Assembly: GCA_019637555.1 (NCBI GenBank)
Contig: JAHBVK010000007.1
Span: 1 to 64,000, forward strand
Length of the DNA: 64,000 nucleotides
Reading direction: 5' to 3'
Source: Anaerolineae bacterium
GTDB lineage: Bacteria; Chloroflexota; Anaerolineae; Aggregatilineales; UBA2796
Of this stretch, positions 25,402-33,988 are shown in pieces; position 1 is the first letter of the stretch; every line of letters begins with the position of its first letter. The translations under genes were made by a program, and so were the position numbers. The notes below the pieces were generated by a model. It made no database searches and had not been told where the DNA came from. It saw only the letters and a program-made list of their open reading frames with translations.

Positions 25402-26556
25402 ATGAGAAAACTGATCGCTTTTTTGGCGCTGGTGACTATGATCGTGGCAGCGGGTGCTGCCCATGCGCAAGAACCTCTCACCAGCATCGTGGTGCAGGCG
25501 TTTGACGAGTCTCAGAGTTCGTCACTGCTTTCCTTCCCACCTAACGATACCACGCCGAGTACGCTGGGCAAGTTCGCGCCCGGTTACACCGTCGATGTCT
25601 CACCAGACAGCCTGTGGCTTATTGGTTACGGGTACGCTGAGGGCAGCGATACCCTGTCGTTGTATTATCAGGCGGTGGGTAGTGAACCTGTTGCGGTGCA
25701 AACCTCCGGCGGCATCATCTATGCTGGTTTCGCCAACCAGTCACGTTATGTTTTGTACACAACGGTCAGCGGCAGTGGTTGGTCGGTTGGCACAGTATCA
25801 GTCGATACCGGTGAGGCGCGCAGTTACAGCGTCCCGGAAGGTTCGGGACAACCGGGGCAGATCCTGTGGTTCGATGAGGTTAGCGGATTGGCTTATGTGC
25901 TCGGTGTTCCAGCAGGCGAAGGATCATTCGGAGCACTCTATCGAATCATGATCCCGACCGCTGACTCAGGGACGAACGAGATCTCTCCGCCTGAAGCAGT
26001 GGTCAGCAGTGATATCCCTCTAAGTCCTGATCATGTGATAGTCTCCGCTGATGGTTCGATGGCAGCGTATCTTTACTTCGATGCCGCTAATCCACCACAG
26101 AACTATCAACAGTTCGGACCGAATCCGCTGTTCAACGCTATCGGACTGATCAATCTGAACGAAGGTACGACGCGGCAGCTAGCCGCTGCAGCAGCAGGGC
26201 AGGGCATTGTTGCCTTCGACTGGCGCACTGCCAACGAGTCGATCCTGTACGCCAGCGGTGCATATCAGAACACGCACTACATCGTCACGCCGACGTGGTA
26301 CACCGTAGATCTAGCAGGAACGGTGACAGCAGGCGGACAGGCGATGAGCGATACGCGCCAGCAGCTTGGCGCGATGAAGGTCTGCGATAACACACTGTTT
26401 TACGTGATCTTCGTGACCGAGTTCTCGCAAGGCGCGGAAAACTTGATCGCCAGTCTGCTAATCGGAGCGCCGTTGGATAGCAGTCGTCCGCCGTTGGAAG
26501 TACTTGCCACCAAGTCATTCACGATGGTGCGCTGCACGATCCCGCTGGCATTGTAG
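25402..26556 (+). CDS. Secreted protein of unknown function, possible beta-propeller
   Basis: This 384-residue protein has a clear signal peptide (1-22, ending AAHAQ). The mature part is rich in beta-strand-like repeats: VDVSPDSLWLIGYGY, VIVSADGSMAAYLYF and IVAFDWRTANESILY. These 'S-x-D-G/S-x-x-x-x-Y' units recall TolB/WD40-like propellers, but no family signature is strong enough to name. Two cysteines near the C-terminus (VCDNTLF and VRCTIPL) could form a disulfide. It starts two bases after the previous stop and has only a weak GGCGGA ribosome-binding site, which suggests coupled translation. Its role is unknown; the neighbourhood concerns the cell envelope. Confidence 0.65.
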   Translation: MRKLIAFLALVTMIVAAGAAHAQEPLTSIVVQAFDESQSSSLLSFPPNDTTPSTLGKFAPGYTVDVSPDSLWLIGYGYAEGSDTLSLYYQAVGSEPVAVQTSGGIIYAGFANQSRYVLYTTVSGSGWSVGTVSVDTGEARSYSVPEGSGQPGQILWFDEVSGLAYVLGVPAGEGSFGALYRIMIPTADSGTNEISPPEAVVSSDIPLSPDHVIVSADGSMAAYLYFDAANPPQNYQQFGPNPLFNAIGLINLNEGTTRQLAAAAAGQGIVAFDWRTANESILYASGAYQNTHYIVTPTWYTVDLAGTVTAGGQAMSDTRQQLGAMKVCDNTLFYVIFVTEFSQGAENLIASLLIGAPLDSSRPPLEVLATKSFTMVRCTIPLAL

Positions 26557-26645
26557 CTAACTAGGTTAAGCTGCTGTATCGCGTTTGTTATAGCGTGTTT
26601 CTCCGCGTGAAGTTACCCTCGCTGAGATTAGCACTTGACTGATGA

Positions 26646-26675
26646 TTGGCGTAATGGCGACACCCGTTGCATAAT
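26646..26675 (+). promoter_or_regulatory. Promoter candidate for the LysM protein gene
   Basis: TTGGCG (26646-26651), an 18-base spacer and CATAAT (26670-26675) match sigma70 consensus in four and five positions. It lies about 45 bases before the ATG at 26723, in a 166-base gap after the previous gene. Confidence 0.4.
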
Positions 26676-26722
26676 CTGGACACTTGAACCTCACCATGAC
26701 CATACACGATGGGGGGAACACC

Positions 26723-28429
26723 ATGCGTATTCGGCGTCTTTCGCGCAATAATCCACGTTTGGGGCTAGTGCTGCTGATTATTCTATCGATAATCAGCACG
26801 CTACTAGGGACAACCCCAAGTCCGGTGGCAGCACAAGCCACCAACTTGCTCCAAAATCCCGGTTTCGATGGCGACTATGCGCCATTCAATGGCGATAGCA
26901 CTCGCCGCGTTGCGCCAAACTGGTCAGCGTGGAACGTCGCGCGCAAAGCCACCGATCCCGGATTCCTCCTGCCACCACAGTATCGGGCTGCACAGGATCA
27001 GGGTAGGATTCGCACACAACCCGCTGCTCAGGAATTTTTCGAGTTCTTCGCCTCCTTCTCCGGCGGCGTATTCCAGCGCGTACAAGTCACCGCTAACGCG
27101 CGGGTGCGCTTCAGCATCTACATCAATGTCTGGTCTACCAGCCTTGATGATCCCGCGCAGAGCGAACAGCCCAGTCGTGCGGTGCTAGAAGTTGGTATCG
27201 ATCCAACGGGCGGCACCAACGGCGAGAGCAGCACTGTCGTCTGGAATTCTGTGAACGATGTCTATGACGAATTCCGTCAGTTGAGCGTTGAGGCGAATGC
27301 GTCTGGTAGCTTCGTTACGGTGTTCGTCAAAGTCACCTTACCCGATCCAGTGCAGCACAACCATGTGTTCATCGACGATGCCGAATTAGTCGTCGTCTCG
27401 GCGGGTGCAGCAACGGCGACCTCCACCACAGTTGTAGCGGCAACCGCTACTAATACTCAGGTGGTGCTACCGACGTTCACGCCCACATCAACTGGCGTTG
27501 CGGCTACATCGACTTTGCCGCCTGTGGTCACACAAACGCCGTCTTCTACCCTGACGCCAACTAAGACTCTGGAGCCGGGTGTACCAACCCGCGAGGGAAC
27601 GCTCCCAGCGGGACCGACCAATACGCCGATTGCTGCTAGCATTACGCCAATCGCTACATTGCCGCCGGGAACAGCTACTCCCACAACGGTCATTCCGGGT
27701 GCTGCCACACCGACGCTCTCGGTTTTCCCAACGATCCCGCCCAATTTACCAGAACGCATCCTCTATACGGTGCAGCCCGGTGATACAGTGATCGGCATTG
27801 CCAGCCGCTTCGGCAGCACGGTTGACGCTATTGTTGCTGCTAACGGTTTGAACAATTCGGGGTTGATCCTCGTTGGTCAGCAGTTGATCGTGCCTGTCGC
27901 TAAATTGCCTGATGGTCAGCCGACGCCGATTCCGACGTGGACACCGTTTATCATTGTCACGTTGACGCCCTCCCCTGTCGGTGGAGCACCAGCACCAACA
28001 CTGCCGCCTGCCCCAATCGGATCGCCAACCGCACCAGTGGACGTGATTCCGCTAACCGGACCGACGGTGAATGGCATCGGCACATATATCGTGCAGCCGG
28101 GCGATAACTTTGAAGCCATTGCGCGGCGCTATCGCGTGACGGTGCAAACACTGGCAGCGCTTAACGGCATCCTAAATCCGCAGCGTATCGTGATCGGACA
28201 GGTGCTGGCAGTCCCCGGACCCGGCAACAACTATCCGGGCGGAACCGCCGCACCAACCATTGTGCCGACGCAGCCCGCGCCATACTCGCAGACTTACGTG
28301 GTACAGCCGGGAGACACGCTCTATCGTGTAGCGGCGCGCTTCGGCGTGAGCGTCGACGCGATCATGCGCTTGAACGGCATCGCCAACCCCAATTTGATCT
28401 ACAGCGGACAGGTACTGCGCATCCCGTGA
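26723..28429 (+). CDS. Secreted protein with three LysM repeats
   Basis: This 568-residue exported protein should bind peptidoglycan. After a signal peptide (about 1-37, ending VAAQA) comes a jelly-roll-like domain (about 40-226, NLLQNPGFDGDY...VFIDDAELVVV), as in carbohydrate-binding modules. A Thr/Pro-rich linker with TPT-type repeats spans about 230-345. Three LysM repeats follow at about 348-391, 455-498 and 525-568, each with the V-Q-P-G-D start and the G-Q-x-L-x-V/I-P end; the last reaches the C-terminus. ATG 26723 follows a strong GGGGGGAA; an in-frame ATG 39 bases upstream lacks a site. Its stop overlaps the DUF192 start (GTGA). Confidence 0.88.
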   Translation: MRIRRLSRNNPRLGLVLLIILSIISTLLGTTPSPVAAQATNLLQNPGFDGDYAPFNGDSTRRVAPNWSAWNVARKATDPGFLLPPQYRAAQDQGRIRTQPAAQEFFEFFASFSGGVFQRVQVTANARVRFSIYINVWSTSLDDPAQSEQPSRAVLEVGIDPTGGTNGESSTVVWNSVNDVYDEFRQLSVEANASGSFVTVFVKVTLPDPVQHNHVFIDDAELVVVSAGAATATSTTVVAATATNTQVVLPTFTPTSTGVAATSTLPPVVTQTPSSTLTPTKTLEPGVPTREGTLPAGPTNTPIAASITPIATLPPGTATPTTVIPGAATPTLSVFPTIPPNLPERILYTVQPGDTVIGIASRFGSTVDAIVAANGLNNSGLILVGQQLIVPVAKLPDGQPTPIPTWTPFIIVTLTPSPVGGAPAPTLPPAPIGSPTAPVDVIPLTGPTVNGIGTYIVQPGDNFEAIARRYRVTVQTLAALNGILNPQRIVIGQVLAVPGPGNNYPGGTAAPTIVPTQPAPYSQTYVVQPGDTLYRVAARFGVSVDAIMRLNGIANPNLIYSGQVLRIP

Positions 28430-28794
28430 GTGAGTACCGCGCTTTACGCAACGTGAAGACGGGGGTAGTGCTGCTACCCCGTCTCCGCTGGTGTTCCAGT
28501 TACTGGTGTCGCCTGCGCGGGCTGATGTTCCGCCGCAGTCTGCCAGAAGACGAAGGGCTGCTGTTCGTCTACGGGCGTGAGAGCCGCATGGACACCAGTA
28601 TCCATATGCTCTTTATGGCGTTCTCCATCGCTACAATCTGGCTGGATAAGGACGGACGCGTAGTTGATAAGACGCTGGCAAAACCGTGGCGTCCCGCCTA
28701 CGCTTCCCGTACTCCTGCCCAGTATGTCATTGAAGCACGCCCCTCCCTGCTTGATCGTGTTACTATTGGTGACAGGTTAAGTTTTGAAGCCTAG
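28426..28794 (+). CDS. DUF192 family protein
   Basis: This 122-residue protein matches DUF192 (PF02643): RGLMFRRSLPEDEGLLFVY, then MDTSIHMLFMAFSIATIWLDKDG, then KPWRPAYA and ARPSLLDRVTIGDRL. Members are small beta-fold proteins, often exported, and their function is unknown. This copy lacks an obvious signal peptide and begins SEYRALRNVKTG. GTG 28426 overlaps the previous stop by four bases, so translation is coupled to the LysM gene. The gene sits between two LysM proteins. Confidence 0.87.
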   Translation: MSEYRALRNVKTGVVLLPRLRWCSSYWCRLRGLMFRRSLPEDEGLLFVYGRESRMDTSIHMLFMAFSIATIWLDKDGRVVDKTLAKPWRPAYASRTPAQYVIEARPSLLDRVTIGDRLSFEA

Positions 28795-28808
28795 ACCTGT
28801 CATCGGTG

Positions 28809-30227
28809 ATGTTTAGACGCGCAATCTTCCTGCTCGCCCTGATAATTTCTTGTTGCACAGCTCCGTCGCCAACCGCGTTCGCGCAAGGCGATCCGCAGCA
28901 GGGCAAAACCACGATTCACGTAGTGCAGCGCGGCGATACGCTGTACGGGATCGCCCAGCAGTATGGCACAACGGTAGAAGCGATCATTGCCGCCAATGGG
29001 ATCACCGATGTGACCACGCTGGCGATTGGTCAACGGCTGCTTATCCCCAATGCCACGACGGGTGATCCCGGTGTACCCACGCAGTACGTGATTCAGCCTG
29101 CTGATACCCTGTTAAGTTTGTCTCTACGCTTCGCCACTACGGTTGATGATCTCGCCCGCCGCAACAATATGCTCAATCCGCATATGGCTTACGTTGGGCA
29201 AGCGGTCACGGTACAGGAAGGCTCGACAGACGCGCAGCGGATTGGAAATGGCTGGCTGCATACTGTGACGGCGAGGGATACGCTTTTTCGCATTGCGGCG
29301 CAGTACGGCGTGACCACGCAAGCGATTTTCAAGGCAAACGAACTGACACCGTCGGCGATCCTAATGGTCGGGCAAAAGCTAGTTATTCCCGGCACTGGTA
29401 CTGCGCCCGCGCTGATTGATCTGCCGGAGCCGTTTTCCAATTTTACGCTCACTCCCGGATACGCTGAACAGGGCAAGACGATCATGCTGCGGCTAACCAC
29501 CGAGATTCCCGTGACGATGACGGGTACTTTCATGGGACGTCCGCTCGTCGTGATTACCGATCTGGCACGGACCAGTCACGCAGTTGTTTTCGGCATTGAT
29601 TCGCTTGCCAAAGCAGGCGTCTATCCGATCACGCTAGATGCTACCGACGCGGCGAATCAGCGCTATTCGATTACGCGGTTCGTGGAAGTGCGAGATGGTG
29701 GCTACCCCTACGAAGATTTGATTCTTGCGCCGGAACTAGGTGATCTGATTGATCCGGCGATCACGCAGCCGGAACTGGATCGCATTCTACAGATCGTGAC
29801 CAAGTTCACACCACAGCGTTATTTCGCCGGACCGATGGGCTTACCCTGTTCTGCGGCGGTTACTTCCCAGTTCGGCACACGCCGATCCTATAATGGCAGT
29901 GACTACAGCTTCGTCCACACAGGTACGGATTTTGCCGCTTCACCCGGTTCACCAATTGTCGCGCCGGCAGCGGGGATCGTAGTCCTCGCCGAGCCTTTGA
30001 ATGTGCGCGGCAACGCAGTAATCATCGATCATGGTTGGGGTGTTTATACTGGCTACTGGCATCAATCCGAAGTCTACGTCAAAGTTGGCGATCACGTCGA
30101 TCAAGGGCAGACCATCGGTACAGTCGGTAGCACGGGGCGTGTCACGGGTGCACATCTGCATTGGGAGCTGTACATCTACGGTGTCTCAGTCGATCCACTT
30201 CAGTGGGTGCGCGAAAGTTTCAACTAA
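28809..30227 (+). CDS. Secreted LysM-M23 peptidoglycan endopeptidase
   Basis: This 472-residue enzyme should cleave peptide crossbridges in peptidoglycan, or regulate such cleavage. A signal peptide covers about 1-26. Three LysM repeats lie at about 37-80, 93-135 and 151-194. A beta-rich middle region (about 200-330) is followed by a LytM/M23 domain (about 340-465). Zinc ligands are H370 and D374 in VHTGTDFAA, plus H451 in GAHLHWE with H449 as the likely catalytic partner, so it appears active. GTG 28806 is in frame directly before the ATG 28809 used here. It follows the DUF192 gene by 14 bases and ends the plus-strand envelope set. Confidence 0.9.
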   Translation: MFRRAIFLLALIISCCTAPSPTAFAQGDPQQGKTTIHVVQRGDTLYGIAQQYGTTVEAIIAANGITDVTTLAIGQRLLIPNATTGDPGVPTQYVIQPADTLLSLSLRFATTVDDLARRNNMLNPHMAYVGQAVTVQEGSTDAQRIGNGWLHTVTARDTLFRIAAQYGVTTQAIFKANELTPSAILMVGQKLVIPGTGTAPALIDLPEPFSNFTLTPGYAEQGKTIMLRLTTEIPVTMTGTFMGRPLVVITDLARTSHAVVFGIDSLAKAGVYPITLDATDAANQRYSITRFVEVRDGGYPYEDLILAPELGDLIDPAITQPELDRILQIVTKFTPQRYFAGPMGLPCSAAVTSQFGTRRSYNGSDYSFVHTGTDFAASPGSPIVAPAAGIVVLAEPLNVRGNAVIIDHGWGVYTGYWHQSEVYVKVGDHVDQGQTIGTVGSTGRVTGAHLHWELYIYGVSVDPLQWVRESFN

Positions 30228-30266
30228 CGCTTACGACATCACCTTTCCCCTTCTTTCGCCAAATTC

Positions 30267-30295
30267 TTGACAATTCACCAAATCCTTCCTAAACT
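30267..30295 (+). promoter_or_regulatory. Sigma70-type promoter of the second sugar ABC operon
   Basis: A perfect TTGACA (30267-30272), a 17-base spacer and TAAACT (30290-30295, four of six matches) predict a start of transcription near 30302. A LacI-type palindrome begins three bases later. This gives a 5' leader of about 270 nt before the ATG at 30572. Confidence 0.65.
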
Positions 30296-30304
30296 TGAAT
30301 CATA

Positions 30305-30316
30305 TTAAACGTTTAA
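30305..30316. promoter_or_regulatory. LacI-family operator candidate O1
   Basis: TTAAACGTTTAA is a perfect 12-bp palindrome with the central CG typical of LacI/GalR-family operators. Its centre lies about nine bases after the predicted start, where a bound repressor would block transcription. The regulator may be the tandem-HTH protein at 3006 or one encoded outside the window. Confidence 0.65.
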
Positions 30317-30382
30317 GTTAGTGTCTTAATCATCATGGCTATGATTATTTTTGCTGGTATCGAAATCACTTGTGTCTCGAAT

Positions 30383-30424
30383 GCCTGTCAGACGCGCTCC
30401 CTCAAGCGTGTAGGCAGGCGTTTT
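30383..30424 (+). terminator. Imperfect hairpin with short T-run in the leader
   Basis: GCCTG (30383-30387) pairs with CAGGC (30415-30419), and ACGC (30392-30395) with GCGT (30406-30409), separated by an internal loop and followed by TTTT at 30421-30424. It could end transcription from the LysM-M23 gene, or attenuate the ABC operon, since it lies inside that operon's leader. The interrupted stem keeps confidence low. Confidence 0.35.
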
Positions 30425-30473
30425 CGTTTCCCCACCATGAACAAGCGTCCTGCTCTCACGATCTAAGGAGGTG

Positions 30474-30572
30474 ATGACCTCAGCGGTTAGCTGGTCAACA
30501 GGAATCCAGCGATTTATCCCTCAGCGTTGTCTATTTAAACGTTTCGACCTCAGTGAAAAGGTGAGCCGATAA
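30474..30572 (+). CDS. Possible 32-codon leader ORF ending on the binding-protein start
   Basis: ATG 30474 opens a 32-codon frame whose TAA (30570-30572) overlaps the ATG of the binding-protein gene as TAATG. A near-perfect anti-16S stretch, AAGGAGGTGA (30465-30474), lies directly before it, but the GGAGG core is only two bases from the ATG, too close for normal initiation. The site is also in a small hairpin (GAGGT/ACCTC). The predicted peptide is not recognisable. It may be a coupling leader or chance. Confidence 0.22.
   Translation: MTSAVSWSTGIQRFIPQRCLFKRFDLSEKVSR
30535..30546. promoter_or_regulatory. LacI-family operator candidate O2
   Basis: TTTAAACGTTTC around 30534-30545 contains the same AAACGTTT core (30537-30544) as O1, 230 bp centre to centre downstream and just before the binding-protein gene. 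Two operators at this distance could support looping or a roadblock; that is inference. Confidence 0.5.
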
Positions 30573-31783
30573 TGAAAACTATACGTATTCTCGTCCTAAC
30601 TTTAGTTGTAGCGTTGGTGGCGATGTCGTTCGCTCCCGTCGTGCGCGCGCAGGATCCCGTTAAACTGACACTAACGGGTTGGGCTTCCAGCGATTCGGAA
30701 AACACGCTGCTTCAACAGATTGTGGATACCTTCAATGAAGCCAACAAAGGTTCAATTGAAGTGACGCTCAATCAGGTGCCGGATTACGACACCACGCTGG
30801 CAAAAGACCTCGCCAGCAGCAATCCGCCTGATGTCTTCTACGTAGACTCCAACCGTCTGCCTGATCTGGTCAAGGCGGGTCAACTTCTGCCCATCGGCGA
30901 CAAGCTGACGGACGCTGAGGACTTCTACCCCGCGCTGAAGGATGCCTTCACCTATGATGGTCAGTTCTACTGCCCGCCGAAGGACTTCTCCGCGTTGGCA
31001 CTACAAATCAACACCGACATGTTCACGGCGGCTGGTTTAGAAGCCCCCACGACGTGGGAAGAACTCGCTGCGGCTGCGAAGGCGCTGACCACCGACACGG
31101 TGGCTGGTATCGTACTGCCGACTGACCCCGCTCGCTGGCTGGCATTCCTGTATCAGGCTGGTGGCACGGTAGCTGATGATGGCTTTACCAAGATGACCAT
31201 CAACAGCCCCGAAGGTCTAGAGGCGATGAAGTTCTACACCGATCTGTACCTGAACGGTTATGCCAAGACCCCCGCTGATCTGGGTGCTGGTTGGCCCGGT
31301 GAAGCCTTCGGTCAGGGCAAGGCTGCTATGGCGTTTGAAGGCAACTGGATTTACCCGTATTTGACCTCGACCTTCCCCGATCTCAAGTTCCAAGTGACGG
31401 AACTGCCTGCGGGTAAGGAAAAGGCAACGCTGGCATTTACCGTTTGTTACGGCACCGCCCCCAGCAGCAAGAACCCTGAGCAGGCGCTCAAGCTGATCGA
31501 CTACCTGACCGGCGCTGAAGGCATGAAGGCGTGGACTGATCTCGGTTTGGCGATGCCCACACGTCAGAGCCTAACCGAAGGCTGGCTGTCCAAGTTCCCT
31601 GATCTGAAGGCGTTCTCCGATGGTGCTGCCTACGCTCACAAGTGGCAGTTCATCCCCGGTTGGGGCGCTGTGAACGACAAGATTTCTGAGCAGCTCTCGC
31701 TGGTCTTTGCTGGTCAGCAGACACCGGAAGATGCTCTAGCAGAGATCGAAAAGACGGGTAACGACGTAATCGCGAAGAAATGA
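30572..31783 (+). CDS. Sugar ABC transporter substrate-binding protein
   Basis: This 403-residue exported protein captures a carbohydrate for the permeases downstream. A signal peptide covers about 1-26 (ending VVRAQ); there is no lipobox cysteine, unlike many Gram-positive homologues. The mature protein shows family 1 binding-protein features: [49 protein letters not shown] and [12 protein letters not shown]. Codon use is strongly biased (AAG, GGT, CCC), as in highly expressed genes. The ATG has AGGTG eight bases upstream. An operator pair and a long leader precede the gene, and a strong hairpin follows it, both consistent with regulated, high expression. The sugar is unknown. Confidence 0.92.
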   Translation: MKTIRILVLTLVVALVAMSFAPVVRAQDPVKLTLTGWASSDSENTLLQQIVDTFNEANKGSIEVTLNQVPDYDTTLAKDLASSNPPDVFYVDSNRLPDLVKAGQLLPIGDKLTDAEDFYPALKDAFTYDGQFYCPPKDFSALALQINTDMFTAAGLEAPTTWEELAAAAKALTTDTVAGIVLPTDPARWLAFLYQAGGTVADDGFTKMTINSPEGLEAMKFYTDLYLNGYAKTPADLGAGWPGEAFGQGKAAMAFEGNWIYPYLTSTFPDLKFQVTELPAGKEKATLAFTVCYGTAPSSKNPEQALKLIDYLTGAEGMKAWTDLGLAMPTRQSLTEGWLSKFPDLKAFSDGAAYAHKWQFIPGWGAVNDKISEQLSLVFAGQQTPEDALAEIEKTGNDVIAKK

Positions 31784-31824
31784 TGTTCCGCTAACGTGAA
31801 CATGAGTTAACACGAGCTATCGGC

Positions 31825-31861
31825 ATCAGTCCGGTGCAACCAACATGTTGCCCGGATTGAT
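31825..31861 (+). promoter_or_regulatory. Intercistronic hairpin after the binding-protein gene
   Basis: Arms 31825-31840 and 31847-31861 form 15 pairs with one bulged T and a six-base loop (CAACAT). No T-run follows. Its position between the binding protein and first permease matches the hairpin at 855-892, and a role in setting the binding protein to permease ratio is likely. Confidence 0.6.
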
Positions 31862-31958
31862 GTCGAGGCAAGATAAAACTGCTACATTCTAACTAATCCA
31901 CATTGCTGCTTATTTGAGATTATTGGTCAGGGCGCGGCACACACATCGGAGGATCGTC

Positions 31959-33044
31959 ATGGCTGTCAGTACGGCGACCCCAACAGAAACCGCAGTTGAA
32001 AAGAAAGCGTTAATTGGAAAGACCGGACAGGAGTGGCTGGCGGGCTATGCATTCGTTACTCCGGCGCTGCTGGTCGTACTAGTCTTCGTATTTATCCCGA
32101 TGATCTACGCTTTCTTCATCAGCTTCACCGACTGGACAGGATTGCAGCCACCGCAGGAAGCCAATAACGTTGGCTTTTATAATTATCAGCAGCTTCTTGT
32201 TGATGACACGACTGTGCGTGATGAGTTCTTCCGGTCGATCAAGAATACGGTCTACTACGTGATCGGTGTCGTACCGACGCAAACTGTAATCGCGCTGCTA
32301 TTGGCGATTATCGTCAATCAGAAGTTCCTCAAAGGACGCGGGTTCTTCCGCACAGCGTTCTACTTCCCTTCGATAACTTCATCTATCGTGATCGGCTTGA
32401 TCTTTCTATGGTTGTTCAACAGAGATGGGCTGATCAATCGCGGCATTACGGGACTATCCAGTCTAGTGGGTATCAAATATACGCCCGTTGTCTGGCTTAA
32501 TGACCTGAATGGGTTGATCCATAACTTTCTTGGATTCTTCGGGCTAAATATCCGCACCATTCCCGACTGGATGAAAACGGAAGTGCTGGGGCAAACCATC
32601 TGGCAGTGGATCAGCGGTCCTAGCGTGACGTTGACGGCGATCATGGTGCTGGCGATTTGGACCACTTCCGGCACGATGATGTTGATCTTTTTAGCGGCGC
32701 TGCAAGATATTCCTGGACAGTTGTACGAGGCAGCGGCTGTCGATGGCGCAACGCGCTGGCAGCAGTTTCGTCATATCACGGTGCCGATGCTGCGCCCGAC
32801 CACGTTCTTCGTGGTTACGCTTGGCTTGATCGGCACATTTCAGGTCTTTGATCAGATTTATGTGATCTCACAAGGGCAGCCCGCTGGAACCACCACCACA
32901 ATTGCCTGGATTGTGTACCGCAATGCGTTCAAAGACTCACAGGCGGGACTCGGTGCCGCTACAGCATTCGTCTTATTCGTGATCATTCTGGTCTTTAATC
33001 TGCTTCAGCGTCGGCTTACAGGGCAAAACAAAAGCATCAATTAA
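31959..33044 (+). CDS. Sugar ABC transporter permease, MalF/UgpA type
   Basis: This 361-residue protein is one membrane half of the second CUT1 importer. An N-terminal cytoplasmic stretch of about 32 residues precedes six or more helices. The EAA loop is at LYEAAAVDGATRWQQFRHITVP. Compared with the permease at 980 it has an insertion of about 45 residues between helices 3 and 4 (VWLNDLNGLIHNFLGFFGLN), probably extracytoplasmic. ATG 31959 was chosen for the GGAGGA seven to eight bases upstream; the frame is open 45 bases further upstream without such a site. It is 17 bases from the next permease gene. No ATPase gene follows. Confidence 0.9.
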   Translation: MAVSTATPTETAVEKKALIGKTGQEWLAGYAFVTPALLVVLVFVFIPMIYAFFISFTDWTGLQPPQEANNVGFYNYQQLLVDDTTVRDEFFRSIKNTVYYVIGVVPTQTVIALLLAIIVNQKFLKGRGFFRTAFYFPSITSSIVIGLIFLWLFNRDGLINRGITGLSSLVGIKYTPVVWLNDLNGLIHNFLGFFGLNIRTIPDWMKTEVLGQTIWQWISGPSVTLTAIMVLAIWTTSGTMMLIFLAALQDIPGQLYEAAAVDGATRWQQFRHITVPMLRPTTFFVVTLGLIGTFQVFDQIYVISQGQPAGTTTTIAWIVYRNAFKDSQAGLGAATAFVLFVIILVFNLLQRRLTGQNKSIN

Positions 33045-33061
33045 GGCGAGGTGGTGTAATC

Positions 33062-33958
33062 ATGGCAGTTGAAATGATCAGCAAACCAGCGGCAAGCGCC
33101 AGCGCTTCCTCGCTATCCAAGTTCACGCGCCCACTGAACGTAATATTCACCTATACGGTGATCATCCTGTTCGCGCTGGCGATGCTCTTGCCCTTCATCT
33201 ATGCGCTCGCCAATTCGTTGAAAGCGCCGCAAGACATCGCCGCTAATCCGCAATCACTGCTGGCTGATCCAGCGACGGGCTATCCGGCGACAGGCTATCA
33301 GCGGGTGTTCCAACGCGACTTCCCGCGCTGGACTCTCAACAGTTTCATCTTTGCTGCCGCCGTGACTATCGGCAATGTATTCTTTTGCAGTATGGCGGGT
33401 TATGCACTGTCACGAATCAAATTTCCCGGACGTAGCCTCGCTTTCGCCGCATTGGTCGGCACACTGATGGTTCCCGGTATCGTGTTGCTGATCCCGCGCT
33501 TCCTGATCCTCAAACAGATTGGGCTGGTAGATACCTACGGCGGCTTGATCATCCCGGTGTTGGCGGGTGCGTTTGGTGTCTTCTTGATGCGCCAGTTTTT
33601 CGAAAGTATTCCAGCAGATATTGAAGAAGCGGCGGCGATTGATGGTGCAAGTCGCATCCGCATGTTTTTCGTGGTCATCCTGCCGATTGCCATCCCTGCA
33701 CTGACGGCGCTGGCTATCTTCAGTTTTCAGGGCGCATGGAATGACTTCACTGGACCGTTAGTTTCCGTTGGCAGCAACAAAGAACTATGGACCTTGCCCT
33801 TAGGATTAGCGTTTTTACGCGGATCGACCGGTCAGGCGTTAGAATGGGACTTGCTGCTGGCGGGAGCAGTGATTACCACGCTGCCGATGGCGATCATCTT
33901 TTTCATTTTCCAGCGATTCTTTATGGAAAGTGCCACCTACACTGCGGTCAAGGGATAA
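33062..33958 (+). CDS. Sugar ABC transporter permease, MalG/UgpE type
   Basis: This 298-residue protein is the partner permease of the second importer. It has six predicted helices and an EAA loop at DIEEAAAIDGASRIRMFFVVILP, following FLMRQFFESIPA, which is characteristic of MalG-type subunits. A GGCGAGGTGG region before the ATG provides the ribosome-binding site. It ends the operon; a 13-bp hairpin (33989-34023) lies downstream. Sequence similarity to the permease at 1949 is only family-level, so the two importers probably take different substrates. Confidence 0.9.
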   Translation: MAVEMISKPAASASASSLSKFTRPLNVIFTYTVIILFALAMLLPFIYALANSLKAPQDIAANPQSLLADPATGYPATGYQRVFQRDFPRWTLNSFIFAAAVTIGNVFFCSMAGYALSRIKFPGRSLAFAALVGTLMVPGIVLLIPRFLILKQIGLVDTYGGLIIPVLAGAFGVFLMRQFFESIPADIEEAAAIDGASRIRMFFVVILPIAIPALTALAIFSFQGAWNDFTGPLVSVGSNKELWTLPLGLAFLRGSTGQALEWDLLLAGAVITTLPMAIIFFIFQRFFMESATYTAVKG

Positions 33959-33988
33959 AACCGCGACAGCAAGTTTAAGAGAGCATGG

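Noticed and set aside
27400..27770. Possible short tandem repeat or CRISPR-like array in the LysM gene
   Set aside because: The repetition comes from Thr/Pro codons of a protein linker, with irregular units and no spacers of constant length.
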